A DNA stretch of 64,000 nt from Agrobacterium leguminum (GTDB taxonomy: Bacteria; Pseudomonadota; Alphaproteobacteria; Rhizobiales; Rhizobiaceae), in the NCBI RefSeq assembly GCF_015704895.1, contig NZ_JADQWB010000001.1, forward strand, positions 1-64,000, read 5' to 3'. How positions within the stretch are numbered: the first letter of the stretch is position 1; every line of letters starts with the position of its first letter. The position numbers were made by a program, and so were the translations under genes. Positions 18,006-27,538 of this stretch are shown in pieces. Below the pieces are notes generated by a model. It saw only the letters and a program-made list of their open reading frames with translations, had not been told where the DNA came from and did no database searches.

Positions 18006-18734
18006 ATGACTGACCAAATCAAAACCGACAACGCCCGGTCGAAGGCCGAGCAGCTGCCGCTCGCATTCTCACACCAGTCCGCTTCCGGCAGGGATGATCT
18101 CCTCGTCTCCGCCTCGCTTGCGGCTGCCGTCAGCCTCATCGATGAATGGCCGAACTGGCGCTCGCCCGTCGTCGTGCTGGCCGGGCCGCCGGGTTCGGGA
18201 AAATCGCATCTCGCCAATATCTGGAAAAATATCAGCGATGCGCGCGACATTCACCCCGAGACAGGCTCCGATGCCGCGCGTGCTGCCGAAACGGGACCGG
18301 TTCTTTTCGAGGACGCCGACCGGCGCGGTTTTAACGAAACCGAACTCTTCCATGTCATCAACAGCGTACGCCAGCACGGCACCACGCTTTTGATGACGAG
18401 CCGGCAATGGCCGGCCGCATGGCCGGTGACGCTGCCCGACCTGCGCTCGCGCCTCAAAGCCGTAACGGTGGTGGAAACCGGCGAGCCGGACGAGGGGCTG
18501 TTGGCGCAGGTGCTGGTGAAACTCTTCGCCGACCGGCAGCTTTACATGGATGACAAACTCATAGGTTACATCGTCAATAGAATGGAGCGTTCGCTCGATA
18601 CGGCGCAGACGATCGTGGACCGGATCGACCGGCTGGCGCTTTCGCGTGGAACGAGAATTACACGGCCGCTGGTGGCGGAGGTCCTCAATGCGATGGACAA
18701 CGCAGCAGCGGGCAGCGGACTGGACGTCGATTGA
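18006..18734 (+). CDS. hdaA: HdaA, DnaA-related regulator of replication initiation
   Basis: A 242-residue homologue of DnaA domain III, lacking the DNA-binding domain. Near the N-terminus QLPLAF (residues 16-21) is the beta-clamp-binding motif of Hda proteins. The P-loop GPPGSGKS is at 60-67 and a Walker B-like VLFEDADR follows. With the DNA-loaded sliding clamp, Hda stimulates ATP hydrolysis by DnaA and so shuts off re-initiation; this was shown for Caulobacter HdaA. It lies two bases after the AI-2E gene and just before ppk, so replication control and polyphosphate synthesis are probably co-transcribed. Confidence 0.92.
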   Translation: MTDQIKTDNARSKAEQLPLAFSHQSASGRDDLLVSASLAAAVSLIDEWPNWRSPVVVLAGPPGSGKSHLANIWKNISDARDIHPETGSDAARAAETGPVLFEDADRRGFNETELFHVINSVRQHGTTLLMTSRQWPAAWPVTLPDLRSRLKAVTVVETGEPDEGLLAQVLVKLFADRQLYMDDKLIGYIVNRMERSLDTAQTIVDRIDRLALSRGTRITRPLVAEVLNAMDNAAAGSGLDVD

Positions 18735-18787
18735 CTGTCACAGTTCCGTCGTCAAACTGTTATACGGGCAAGAAGGACGATCGCGCG

Positions 18788-21034
18788 ATGCAGCAGGATC
18801 ACGGGACGGAAATCGGTCAGGGGATGGAACAGGGAATGGACGCTATCGCGCAGGAAGACTTCAACAAGGTTCAGCCGGTGACCGAAGGCGAGAGCCTGTG
18901 GGACAGCCCGGCGCGTTTCATCAACCGCGAATTCTCCTGGCTCCAGTTCAACCGCCGCGTTCTCGAAGAAACGCTGAACACGGATCATCCGCTGCTGGAG
19001 CGGCTGCGCTTCCTCTCCATCTCGGCCGCCAACCTCGATGAATTCTTCATGGTCCGCGTTGCCGGCCTCGAAGGGCAGGTGCGCCAGAAGATCACCGTCA
19101 AGACGCCGGACGGCAAGACGCCGGCCGAGCAGCTCGAAGATATTCTGAAGGAAATCGACAATCTGCAGATGGAGCAGCAGGCCTCGCTTGCCGTTCTGCA
19201 GCAATATCTCGCCAAGGAAGAAATCTTCATCGTGCGGCCGGCAGCACTTTCGGATGCGGATCGCACCTGGCTCGGCACCGAATTCGAGGAACGCATTTTC
19301 CCGGTGCTGACGCCGCTGTCCATCGACCCGGCGCATCCGTTCCCCTTCATTCCGAACCTCGGTTTCTCGATGGGTCTGCAGCTCGACAGCGTCAACGGCC
19401 GCGAGCCGATGACGGCGCTGTTGCGCCTGCCGCCGGCGCTCGACCGTTTCGTGCGCCTGCCGGATGACAAGAACGCCATCCGTTACATCACGCTGGAAGA
19501 TGTGGTCGGCCTGTTCATTCACCGGCTTTATCCCGGCTATAGCGTCAAGGGATTCGGCACGTTCCGCATCATCCGCGACAGCGATATCGAAGTCGAAGAA
19601 GAGGCGGAAGATCTGGTCCGTTTCTTCGAAAGCGCGCTGAAACGCCGCCGCCGCGGTTCCGTTATCCGCATCGAGACCGACAGCGAAATGCCGCAGTCGC
19701 TGCGCCAGTTCGTGGTGCACGAGCTTGGCGTGCCGGATAATCGCGTCGCCGTTCTGCCCGGCCTTCTCGCGCTCAACACCATCTCGGAAATCGTCCGCGC
19801 GCCGCGCGACGACCTGAAATTCGAACCATACAACGCCCGTTTCCCCGAGCGCGTGCGCGAACATGCCGGCGATTGCCTCGCCGCCATCCGCGAAAAGGAC
19901 ATGGTGGTTCACCACCCCTATGAAAGCTTCGACGTGGTCGTGCAGTTCCTGCTGCAGGCCGCGCGCGATCCCGAAGTGCTCGCCATCAAACAGACGCTTT
20001 ACCGCACCTCCAATGACAGCCCGATCGTTCGCGCGCTGATCGATGCGGCGGAAGCCGGCAAATCCGTTACCGCGCTGGTCGAACTTAAAGCGCGTTTCGA
20101 TGAAGAGGCGAATATCCGTTGGGCGCGCGACCTGGAGCGGGCCGGTGTGCAAGTCGTCTTCGGCTTCATCGAACTCAAGACCCACGCCAAGATGTCGATG
20201 GTGGTGCGCCGCGAGGACGGCAAGCTCAGAACCTATTGCCACCTCGGCACCGGCAACTATCACCCGATCACCGCCAAGATCTATACCGACCTGTCCTTCT
20301 TCACCTGCAACCCGAAGATCGCCCATGACATGGCGAATATCTTCAACTTCATCACGGGTTACGGCGAGCCGGAAGAGGGCATGAAGCTCGCCATTTCGCC
20401 CTATACGCTGCGCGCACGCATCGTAAAGCACATCAATGAAGAGATCGAGCACGCCAAGCGCGGTGCGCCGGCGGCGATCTGGATGAAGATGAATTCGCTG
20501 GTCGACCCTGAAATCATCGATTCTCTTTACCGCGCAAGTGCTGCGGGCGTGGAGGTCGATCTCGTCGTACGCGGCATCTGCTGCCTGCGCCCGCAGGTGC
20601 CGGGCCTGTCCGACAATATCCGCGTCAAATCCATCGTCGGCCGCTTCCTCGAACACAGCCGCATCTTCTGCTTCGGTAACGGTTTCGGCCTGCCGTCGGA
20701 CAAGGCGCTGGTCTATATCGGTTCGGCCGACATGATGCCGCGCAACCTTGATCGGCGCGTGGAAACGCTAGTTCCGCTCACCAATCCCACCGTGCATGAG
20801 CAGGTTCTTTCACAGATTATGCTGGGCAATCTCATTGACAACCAGCAGAGCTACGAGATACTTGCGGACGGAACGTCGAGGCGCATCGAGGTGCGTAAAG
20901 GCGAAGAACCGTTCAACGCGCAGCACTATTTCATGACCAATCCCAGCCTTTCCGGACGTGGTGAAGCCTTGAAATCCAGTGCGCCCAAATTGATTGCCGG
21001 GTTGATTTCGTCCCGCAAGAAACAGGCTGAATGA
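18788..21034 (+). CDS. ppk: Polyphosphate kinase 1
   Basis: Membrane-associated enzyme that polymerises ATP gamma-phosphate into polyphosphate. About 748 residues, with [18 protein letters not shown] as the start of the N domain, the head domain, and the two phospholipase-D-like C domains. The autophosphorylated His lies in the segment reading [19 protein letters not shown] prefer the ATG at 18788 (RBS AGGA); a TTG at 18731 overlapping the hdaA stop would add 19 unsupported residues. The stop overlaps the ppx start by four bases. Confidence 0.96.
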   Translation: MQQDHGTEIGQGMEQGMDAIAQEDFNKVQPVTEGESLWDSPARFINREFSWLQFNRRVLEETLNTDHPLLERLRFLSISAANLDEFFMVRVAGLEGQVRQKITVKTPDGKTPAEQLEDILKEIDNLQMEQQASLAVLQQYLAKEEIFIVRPAALSDADRTWLGTEFEERIFPVLTPLSIDPAHPFPFIPNLGFSMGLQLDSVNGREPMTALLRLPPALDRFVRLPDDKNAIRYITLEDVVGLFIHRLYPGYSVKGFGTFRIIRDSDIEVEEEAEDLVRFFESALKRRRRGSVIRIETDSEMPQSLRQFVVHELGVPDNRVAVLPGLLALNTISEIVRAPRDDLKFEPYNARFPERVREHAGDCLAAIREKDMVVHHPYESFDVVVQFLLQAARDPEVLAIKQTLYRTSNDSPIVRALIDAAEAGKSVTALVELKARFDEEANIRWARDLERAGVQVVFGFIELKTHAKMSMVVRREDGKLRTYCHLGTGNYHPITAKIYTDLSFFTCNPKIAHDMANIFNFITGYGEPEEGMKLAISPYTLRARIVKHINEEIEHAKRGAPAAIWMKMNSLVDPEIIDSLYRASAAGVEVDLVVRGICCLRPQVPGLSDNIRVKSIVGRFLEHSRIFCFGNGFGLPSDKALVYIGSADMMPRNLDRRVETLVPLTNPTVHEQVLSQIMLGNLIDNQQSYEILADGTSRRIEVRKGEEPFNAQHYFMTNPSLSGRGEALKSSAPKLIAGLISSRKKQAE

Positions 21035-22554
21035 CTCGATCAGAAGCACAGGGGCGGCTGACCGGCCTTGCCCCCGTTTCCGTCATAGATATTGGTTCGA
21101 ACTCCGTTCGTCTCGTCGTATATGAAGGTCTTTCCCGCGCGCCTGCGGTGCTGTTCAATGAAAAGGTCCTGTGCGGCCTTGGCAAGGGACTGGCGCTGAC
21201 GGGCCGCATGCATGAGGAAGGCGTCAGCCGGGCGCTGATGGCGCTTCGGCGTTTTCATGTCCTTTCCGAGCAGGCGCAGGCGCAGAAGCTCTATGTGCTG
21301 GCGACGGCTGCGGCGCGTGAGGCGGAAAACGGCCCGGATTTCATCCGCGAGGCCGAAGCCATTCTCGGCTGCGAGATCGAGGTACTGTCAGGCGAAAAGG
21401 AAGCGCTTTATTCCGCCTATGGCGTGATCAGCGGTTTCCATGATCCAGATGGCATCGCCGGTGACCTCGGCGGCGGTTCGCTCGAACTCATCGACATCAA
21501 GGGCAAGAGCTGCGGCGAGGGCATCACCCTGCCGCTTGGCGGCCTGCGGCTGTCGGAGCAGTCGGACGGCTCGCTGGAAAAAGCGGCGACGATTGCCAGA
21601 AAACACGTCAAATCCTTCGCCAAGCTTCTGGCGGCGGGTGAAGGGCGCACCTTTTACGCGGTGGGCGGCACCTGGCGAAACATCGCCAAGCTGCATATGG
21701 AGATATCGGGCTATCCGCTGCATATGATGCAGGGCTACGAATTGCCGCTGGAGGAAATGCTGAATTTTCTCGAGGAGGTCATCGTCTCCCGGGATAGCAA
21801 GGATCCAGCCTGGCAGGCGGTCTCCAAGAACCGCCGCTCGCTTCTGCCCTTCGGCGCCATCGCCATGCGCGAAGTTCTGAAAATGATGAAGCCGGCCAGG
21901 ATCGCCTTCTCGGCGCAGGGCGTGCGCGAAGGTTATCTCTATTCGCTGTTGACGGAAGAAGAGCGGGATTCCGATCCGCTGCTGGTTGCCGCCGATGAAC
22001 TTGCCATTCTGCGCGCCCGCTCGCCGGAACATGCGCGCGAACTGGCGGACTGGAGCGGCCGCACCTTCCCGGTCTTCGGCGTTGACGAGACCGAAGAGGA
22101 GAGCCGTTACCGGCAGGCGGCCTGCCTTCTCGCCGATATCAGCTGGCGCGCCCATCCCGACTATCGCGGATTGCAGGCGCTCAACATCATCGCCCACTCT
22201 TCTTTCGTGGCGATCACCCATCCCGGCCGCGCCTATATTGCGCTCGCCAATTATTATCGCTTCGAAGGTCTGAACGACAACGGCACCACGCAGCCGCTCG
22301 CCGCCATGGCGGGCGACCGGTTGCAGGAGCTCGGTAAATTGCTCGGCGGCCTGCTGCGCGTCGTCTATCTCTTCTCGGCCTCGATGCCGGGTGTCGTCGA
22401 CCACCTCAAATTCCGTAAATCCGGCAATCCCGATCTCGATCTGGAATTTGTCGTGCCGCATGATTATTGCGATTTCGCCGGCGAGCGACTGGACGGGCGT
22501 TTGCAGCAACTGGCGAAGCTGACGGGCAAGCGGCTGGCGTTCGTGTTCGAATAA
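21031..22554 (+). CDS. ppx: Exopolyphosphatase (Ppx/GppA family)
   Basis: A 507-residue Ppx/GppA phosphatase that removes terminal phosphates from polyphosphate and may also cleave pppGpp. The two ASKHA-fold nucleotide-binding loops are visible: [15 protein letters not shown] near residue 20 and [13 protein letters not shown] near 145. A C-terminal HD-like helical domain follows ([14 protein letters not shown]). Overlapping the ppk stop (ATGA), it is translationally coupled to polyphosphate kinase, an arrangement that places synthesis and breakdown under one transcript. Confidence 0.95.
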   Translation: MTRSEAQGRLTGLAPVSVIDIGSNSVRLVVYEGLSRAPAVLFNEKVLCGLGKGLALTGRMHEEGVSRALMALRRFHVLSEQAQAQKLYVLATAAAREAENGPDFIREAEAILGCEIEVLSGEKEALYSAYGVISGFHDPDGIAGDLGGGSLELIDIKGKSCGEGITLPLGGLRLSEQSDGSLEKAATIARKHVKSFAKLLAAGEGRTFYAVGGTWRNIAKLHMEISGYPLHMMQGYELPLEEMLNFLEEVIVSRDSKDPAWQAVSKNRRSLLPFGAIAMREVLKMMKPARIAFSAQGVREGYLYSLLTEEERDSDPLLVAADELAILRARSPEHARELADWSGRTFPVFGVDETEEESRYRQAACLLADISWRAHPDYRGLQALNIIAHSSFVAITHPGRAYIALANYYRFEGLNDNGTTQPLAAMAGDRLQELGKLLGGLLRVVYLFSASMPGVVDHLKFRKSGNPDLDLEFVVPHDYCDFAGERLDGRLQQLAKLTGKRLAFVFE

Positions 22555-22601
22555 CGAACGGCGATGTTTCCGTTTTGTGGCAGGAACGGTTCTTGCGTCC
22601 G

Positions 22602-23234
22602 CTAGGACCAGCGCTCGCAAAAGGCTTCTATGTCGCTCGACTGAAAGTCGGAAAGCCGCGCCATGATCGTTTCGAATGGCCAGTCCCACCATGCGATTGA
22701 TGCAAGCTTTTCCGCGAGGGTCCGCGAAAATCGTTCGCGAATGATCTTTGCGGGAACGCCGCCGACGATGGTGTAGGGCGGCACATCTTTGGTGACGACC
22801 GCGCCGGCGGCGAGCACTGCCCCGTCTCCAACCGTGACACCCGGCAAGACGATAACCCCGTGACCGATCCAGACATCGTGACCGATGACGGCGCGGTCCT
22901 CCCTGCGCCGGTCGAAAAAGGCGTCATCGCGCACGGCATCCGCAGAATAATATTCAGGGCAATAGCTGAAACGGTGCATGGATGGCCGGTCCATCGGATG
23001 GTTCGGAGCGCCTATCCTGACCTCTGCGGCGATGGCGCAGAACTTTCCAATCGTTGCATCGCCCACCATGCAACGGGGTCCAAGATAGGAGTAATTGCCG
23101 AGGTCGGCATTGTGCAGGGAGGTGTCAGCCAGGATCTCGCAGCATTCGCCGATACTGGAATCTCTTATGCTCGCCGTCGCATGGATGACGGTCTCTGCGA
23201 TTTTCGGGCGCTTGATCTGTGCGGTCGAATCCAT
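22602..23234 (-). CDS. Hexapeptide-repeat acyltransferase, CatB/phosphonate-metabolism type
   Basis: A 210-residue left-handed beta-helix (hexapeptide repeat) transferase. The repeats run from [14 protein letters not shown] through [35 protein letters not shown] in the usual xenobiotic acetyltransferase pattern, with the catalytic-type His in the segment [17 protein letters not shown]. The WWDWP segment near the C-terminus recalls the hexapeptide proteins found in phosphonate (phn) clusters, but no phn genes are here. Candidate substrates include an antibiotic, sugar or phosphonate-pathway intermediate. It is convergent with ppx. Confidence 0.85.
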   Translation of the reverse strand: MDSTAQIKRPKIAETVIHATASIRDSSIGECCEILADTSLHNADLGNYSYLGPRCMVGDATIGKFCAIAAEVRIGAPNHPMDRPSMHRFSYCPEYYSADAVRDDAFFDRRREDRAVIGHDVWIGHGVIVLPGVTVGDGAVLAAGAVVTKDVPPYTIVGGVPAKIIRERFSRTLAEKLASIAWWDWPFETIMARLSDFQSSDIEAFCERWS

Positions 23235-23298
23235 TCCAGCCTCCGGATTTGCGCCTGCTTAACCGGCGATGATGAAGGTGCTGTGACGTGGAATGGCC

Positions 23299-23327
23299 AA
23301 AGGAGCCCGGCCGGGCCGGGCCTCCTT
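23299..23327. terminator. GC-rich hairpin, possible terminator
   Basis: AAAGGAG and CTCCTTT bracket an almost perfect CCGGCC-type stem, giving a very stable hairpin between two leftward genes, downstream of the gene at 23390-23737. It lacks a long T tract on the minus strand, so terminator function is only moderately supported. Confidence 0.5.
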
Positions 23328-23389
23328 TCTAAAACGCAGATCGCGCGCGATGCCGCGTGACGCGAAATCCTGTCTTCATGCGGAATGTA

Positions 23390-23737
23390 TCACTTGCCGG
23401 GGACATCCGCCGCGGCAGGCGTTTTCTTCCAGTAGTGGTCGGATATGTTTTGCGCGTTCCGAATGATGTGGCCGGCAATTTCGGGGTCTCCGCCCTCGAA
23501 GGTTTTCGGGTCGGCTCCGCATAACATCAGGAAGAGCTGCTGATGGGCGACAGCGGCAAAATAGTCGTGGGGCGGCGGCTGCATGTCTGAATCGACGGCC
23601 CGGAATGCCTCAGTGACCTCTTTGCTGGCACGTTCGAGCGCTGCGTTAATGGTGGCCATCATCGCTGCTTCCGTGCGTTCCAATATGGCCTGTACCTGCC
23701 GTTCCGCCGGTGTCAGGACCGGGCAACTCTCACTCAT
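23390..23737 (-). CDS. Conserved-looking small protein of unknown function
   Basis: A 115-residue soluble, acidic protein without signal peptide or membrane helix. The first half is a predicted amphipathic helix (AERQVQAILERTEAAM) continuing into repeated Ala/Glu heptads; the second half contains HDYFAAVAHQQLFLMLCGADP. I do not recognise the family. I chose the ATG at 23737 (MSESCPV), with AGGAGAGATATTCG upstream, rather than 23770. Third-position GC bias supports coding. Neighbours give no functional clue. Confidence 0.65.
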   Translation of the reverse strand: MSESCPVLTPAERQVQAILERTEAAMMATINAALERASKEVTEAFRAVDSDMQPPPHDYFAAVAHQQLFLMLCGADPKTFEGGDPEIAGHIIRNAQNISDHYWKKTPAAADVPGK

Positions 23738-23911
23738 CGAATATCTCTCCTGTCGGTACAACCATTTCACCGGGCGATATTATCGCAAGGATTGTGTCCG
23801 CTTTGCGGGAAAGATTGAAATCGTGGTCCTGAAACGCAACACCCTGGCTGGCCACCGTGCCGTGATGCGTGGATCGAAACGGCAATGGGCTGGCACTGCT
23901 TTGCAAATGGC

Positions 23912-24259
23912 TCAGCCGTGCCCGAGCGCCTTGCGGATGCAGGCGCTGAGATAGGCATATTGCAGCGGCGTTATCGTCGCCATGGCTTCGGTGCGGCTGG
24001 CAAGCCTGTCCTGATAGCCGACCGGAATATCGAACTGGCTGAAGGTGAAATCCCAGCGGGTGCCTTCGACGATATTGTAAAAATGGTCGGCACCGCTGAC
24101 AGCGGTTTTGGCAAGCTCTCCACCGAAAATATCCTGCACCACCAGCGCGGTGACACTGCCTTGCCCCTTGGCGGGGTTTTCGCGCGACCAGAGGCCGCTC
24201 GTCTCCCCCGACCAGCTTTTCTTCAGGGCGTAATAAAGTCTTTCTGCATGGTCCTGCAT
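23912..24259 (-). CDS. YunG-like protein of unknown function
   Basis: A 115-residue protein resembling Bacillus YunG. Typical blocks are the N-terminal helix with LKKSWSGETSGLWS, the central GQGSVTALVVQDIFGGEL and HFYNIVEGTRWDFTFSQFD. The conserved Thr-Ala-x-x-Val and His-Tyr-Asn pattern hints at an enzyme related to papain-like folds, but YunG cysteine appears here as serine (GQGSVTA), so activity is doubtful. The open frame extends upstream to 24463, but that extension is encoded by a palindromic repeat (24296-24396), so I place the start at the ATG at 24259. Confidence 0.7.
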   Translation of the reverse strand: MQDHAERLYYALKKSWSGETSGLWSRENPAKGQGSVTALVVQDIFGGELAKTAVSGADHFYNIVEGTRWDFTFSQFDIPVGYQDRLASRTEAMATITPLQYAYLSACIRKALGHG

Positions 24260-24295
24260 GAAACGTCTTCTTTTCCGCAAGCATGTTTCGGTTAA

Positions 24296-24396
24296 AGCAT
24301 TTCCAGCGAAAGTGCGCTCGGTTTTGCGTCCGGAAATGCGTAAAAACAAAGAGTTAGAGCAATGGAGGTGAACCGGCACCCACCGGAATTGCTCTA
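24296..24396. repeat. RIME-like repeat, mosaic copy C
   Basis: One palindrome, bounded by GCATTTCC and GGAAATGC, and the linker AAACAAAGAG match copies A and B. The adjoining second palindrome has an unrelated sequence, GAGCAAT paired with ATTGCTC around a different core. The element lies between the YunG-like gene and the esterase gene. It is in the opposite orientation to copies A and B. The mixture of a shared and an exchanged module is what mosaic RIME elements show. Confidence 0.75.
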
Positions 24397-24499
24397 GCTC
24401 CGGAAAATCGGAACGGAGCGCCATGCAGACATTTGTGTCTGCCGGGCGCTCCGTCCGGATCATTCGCGGCCGTCAAAGCAAGTGACAGCAGCCGTGGTC

Positions 24500-25858
24500 T
24501 TACTTCGCCTCGAGCAGGTCCTTGACGTCCAGCAGAACGAATTCGTTGTCATCAGCCTTGTCCAGTGCACGGCCGGCCGAGAAGGGCAGGTTGTTGTCGT
24601 TGCCGACGACAATATGGGTGGCATCGACGCGGTCGACATTCTCGATGGTGACGAAAGGCATGTCGTAGTAGCCGTCGCCGCCGCCCTGACGCTTCTTGTT
24701 ATCCGGGTCGGCAATCTTCATCAGGTCGATATAGCCGATCTTGCGGGCGGCCTTGCCGACATTGGCGTCGTTGAATTCGATCTTGTAGATGCGCTTCAGC
24801 TTGGCAGGGCGGGCGAAGCAATCCGCAGCCGGAGCCTTGGGGTCGGCGCAGGCCTTGTCGGCCGTGCCGGCGCCGTTGTCGCGCTCGATGACGAGGGCGG
24901 TGGTGTCATCCAGCATGTTGAAGTCGCCGATTGCCTCGCCGCCTTCCGCCAGCGGATAAAGCCAGCTGCGGCCGGTCCACGCCTTCTTGGCGGTGTCGAG
25001 TTCGATGATGCGCAGCGCGGTCGCGCCGTCTTCGGTTTTTTCCACCTGGCCGTCGGCCATGTAGAGCGGGCCTTCCAGCAGGCCGTAGAGCTTCGAGCCG
25101 TCCTTGGAGAGCGCCATGCCCTCATAACCGCCTGACCGTTTCAGGTTGAAAGCGGGCATTTTCTGCGTGGGATTGCCGGGCAGGGCAAGAGCCGGATGGT
25201 CGGGAGATTTCACTTCGATGTCGCCGGCCTTGGTCGAGATCACGTCGGTCAGCTTGCCGTCGCGGGTGAATTTCAGGATGTAGGGGCCGAATTCCTCGCC
25301 GACCCAGAAACCGTCAGCGACAGGCTGAATGGATTCGACGTCGAAATCCGCGCCCGTCAGGTAACGCTTGCTCGAGCCTTCCAGAACGATGGGGAAGGGC
25401 GCCTTCATGTCGGGATCGGAGAGGAACACGGTTTCAAGCGCATTGACCTTGCCGGCGTCCCAGTCGAACTTCAGATGGTGAAGCATCAGCATGGCGTCGC
25501 TGGAATTGAGCTTGGAACCGAAACCGTTGTCGGAAAGGCTCCAGAAGCTGCCGTCCGGCATCGCCCTGATGCCGGAAAAACCCTGCATCGGCTGGCCGTT
25601 GAACGGCATGGAAAGGCCGGTCAGGCGCACGCCGTCCTTGCCGGGCACGGTGCCGAGGCCCTCGGCGCGCTTGCGGTCGGCCGTGGTGAATTTGGCGGAG
25701 GTCTTGAGGTGCTCCGGCGCATCGGCAGGTGCGGCGATCATGGTGTTGGCAGGCAGAATGGCGTGCGAAACGAGCTTTGCCGGAAATTCCTTTTCCGACG
25801 CATGCGCCGCAGTGGCGAGCGCGAGAACCGCGAAAGGTGCGAAAAGAATGTGCTTCAT
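24500..25858 (-). CDS. Secreted esterase-like/phytase-like beta-propeller protein
   Basis: A 452-residue exported protein. Residues 1-20 form a signal peptide ending AAHAS. The mature protein shows the esterase-like activity of phytase signature: FSGIRAMPDGSFWSLSDNGFG, then ESIQPVADGFWVGEEFGPYILKF and GYEGMALSKDGSKLYGLLEGP, the blades of a beta-propeller. Proteins of this group act on phosphate or carboxyl esters in the periplasm; the substrate here is not known. I start at the ATG at 25858, at the signal peptide, not at 25969. Confidence 0.85.
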   Translation of the reverse strand: MKHILFAPFAVLALATAAHASEKEFPAKLVSHAILPANTMIAAPADAPEHLKTSAKFTTADRKRAEGLGTVPGKDGVRLTGLSMPFNGQPMQGFSGIRAMPDGSFWSLSDNGFGSKLNSSDAMLMLHHLKFDWDAGKVNALETVFLSDPDMKAPFPIVLEGSSKRYLTGADFDVESIQPVADGFWVGEEFGPYILKFTRDGKLTDVISTKAGDIEVKSPDHPALALPGNPTQKMPAFNLKRSGGYEGMALSKDGSKLYGLLEGPLYMADGQVEKTEDGATALRIIELDTAKKAWTGRSWLYPLAEGGEAIGDFNMLDDTTALVIERDNGAGTADKACADPKAPAADCFARPAKLKRIYKIEFNDANVGKAARKIGYIDLMKIADPDNKKRQGGGDGYYDMPFVTIENVDRVDATHIVVGNDNNLPFSAGRALDKADDNEFVLLDVKDLLEAK

Positions 25859-26011
25859 GATGGAGACCCCTCTCAATACCTGTTGAAGACAGGATTGACG
25901 CGATAGGGTGGTCGCATGACAGGCAGGTGATTGCCGTTTGAAGCTTTGATGAATTTTGATGACGGCCATCGTCGGCAGATGGGCCGCACGGCTTTTTTCC
26001 GTCGATTGCCC

Positions 26012-27040
26012 TTATGCGGCGGGCGCCTGATATTGGCTGAGCGTGCAGACGCCCAGCGTCTGGCCACGGCCTTTGACGGCATGTTCGCCCAGATATTCGC
26101 TGCGCACGCCCTTCGGAAGCACCAGCTGATGGGCGAGGTCGGCGGAAATCAGCACGGGGTGGCCGAGCATCTTGCTTAGCGATTCAAGCCGTGAGGTCGT
26201 GTTCACCGTATCGCCGAAATAGGTGATCTTGTGATGGTCGACACCGATTTCGGCGGTGATGACCGGCCCGCCATGAATGGCGAAGCGCAGGCGCGGCACC
26301 TCGCCGAAGCGGGCGAGCCACATGTCGCGGGTGTTTTCAATGGTCGCCTGAATATCGAAGACGCAGCGCACGCAGGCCGCCCGCCTTATCGCCATGTGAT
26401 AGGGCCAGGTGATGATGGCGGCGTCGCCGATATAGTCGTCGATGACGCCGCCGTGTTTTCTGACCGGTGCGGCATAACTTGCAAAGATTTCGCCGAGAAA
26501 TTCCTGGGCCTTCAGGTCGCCATGGGTTTCGGCGAAGGAGGTCGAGCCGACGAGATCGATGAAGATGAAAACGCGGTCTTCGCTGACCGGCCGGCGATAA
26601 CGCCCCAGGATGAGGTCGATGAAGATATCGCGGCCGAGAAGCTCGCGCACCCGCATGATGAAGACGATGATGCCGCAGACAATGAGGGTGAAGATCAGCG
26701 TCTGCACCTCGGCATGGACGGCGCGTTTCCAGGTGCCGGGAAATATCCCGCTCAACCACAGGATCGTGCCGCCAAGCCCGAAGCCGCAAAAGACGAGGAT
26801 GGCATAGATGACGAGGCCGACGGCGATATAGGCCGGCGTCGGCAGGGCGCTCACCTGCCGCGACAGGCCGGGCATGATGTAACCGCGCTCGAAGGCGAGG
26901 ATGGGTGCGCAGGCAAACAGCGCATAGGTCGCGCCGATCAATGCACCGCCGCCGTATTCCAGAAAGGCGTAGGCCACGCCGCTGCCGGCCACGGCAACGA
27001 AGAGCACCACGTAATCCAGAATGGGCAGCAATTTTCTCAT
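26012..27040 (-). CDS. Membrane-bound class III adenylate/guanylate cyclase
   Basis: A 342-residue protein. The N-terminal half has about four to five hydrophobic helices (residues 7-130); the C-terminal half is a class III cyclase catalytic domain. The first metal aspartate is in VFIFIDLVGSTSF and the second in DDYIGDAAIITW, so both metal ligands are kept. KITYFGDTVNTTSRLE gives the substrate-binding Lys and the transition-state Asn/Arg region. Active cAMP synthesis is therefore plausible. Rhizobiaceae carry many such cyclases; the signal sensed by the membrane part is unknown. It is a single-gene unit. Confidence 0.9.
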   Translation of the reverse strand: MRKLLPILDYVVLFVAVAGSGVAYAFLEYGGGALIGATYALFACAPILAFERGYIMPGLSRQVSALPTPAYIAVGLVIYAILVFCGFGLGGTILWLSGIFPGTWKRAVHAEVQTLIFTLIVCGIIVFIMRVRELLGRDIFIDLILGRYRRPVSEDRVFIFIDLVGSTSFAETHGDLKAQEFLGEIFASYAAPVRKHGGVIDDYIGDAAIITWPYHMAIRRAACVRCVFDIQATIENTRDMWLARFGEVPRLRFAIHGGPVITAEIGVDHHKITYFGDTVNTTSRLESLSKMLGHPVLISADLAHQLVLPKGVRSEYLGEHAVKGRGQTLGVCTLSQYQAPAA

Positions 27041-27247
27041 GTCGGTTCTTGGGTCTCGGGAAGGGAAGGCTTTGGTCTCGGGAAAGAAGGGCAGGCCGCT
27101 CCCTTCGGGCGAAGCTTCTGTTCAGGTCATATGCGACATTAATGTGGAAAAAGCGCCGCAAAAAGTGAGCAATCGGTAAGGTTGCATGAAGGATTGGTAA
27201 GGCTGTTGCGCCGTTGCCGCAAAATCGGCGTTGCCGCCCTTATACGC

Positions 27248-27475
27248 CTAATAGGATGTTCTGTAATAGACGGTTTCAAGCGGGGATTGCGGCCTGTCAT
27301 CGGGCGAGCGGTTCGACCATTTGACGGGGAAGGCGGAAAAACGCAGCCGGTTGCCGTCGATCCAGGCCCGGTCGAACAGGGTTTCTCCCTTGCGGGCGAA
27401 GGTGATGGCGGCGCAGGTGCGGCCGTCGACATCGAAGGGCATGTTCTCCTTCCAGCCGCTCAAGCCGCAGCCCAT
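27248..27475 (-). CDS. Small unknown protein, possibly 5'-truncated, reading in frame behind rnd
   Basis: The 75 codons from the ATG at 27475 have strong G/C third positions and balanced amino acids (SGWKENMPFDVDGRTCAAI), so this looks truly coding. The same coding-like frame continues upstream for 21 codons (AAFHPNGDVVGRYNRDPKG) straight to the rnd stop codon, with no ATG, GTG or TTG in between and no good ribosome-binding site. I do not recognise the family. It may be a remnant of a longer gene whose front was lost, a gene with an unusual start, or a readthrough extension of RNase D. Confidence 0.5.
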   Translation of the reverse strand: MGCGLSGWKENMPFDVDGRTCAAITFARKGETLFDRAWIDGNRLRFSAFPVKWSNRSPDDRPQSPLETVYYRTSY

Positions 27476-27538
27476 GCCTTTCGGATCGCGATTATAGCGG
27501 CCGACGACGTCGCCGTTGGGGTGGAAAGCGGCGGGCCG

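Noticed and set aside
18752..20656. 634-codon open frame on the minus strand
   Set aside because: Shadow of ppk with similar H/R/D bias.
24260..24463. N-terminal extension of the YunG-like protein
   Set aside because: The extension is translated from the palindromic repeat at 24296-24396 and is not a conserved protein segment.
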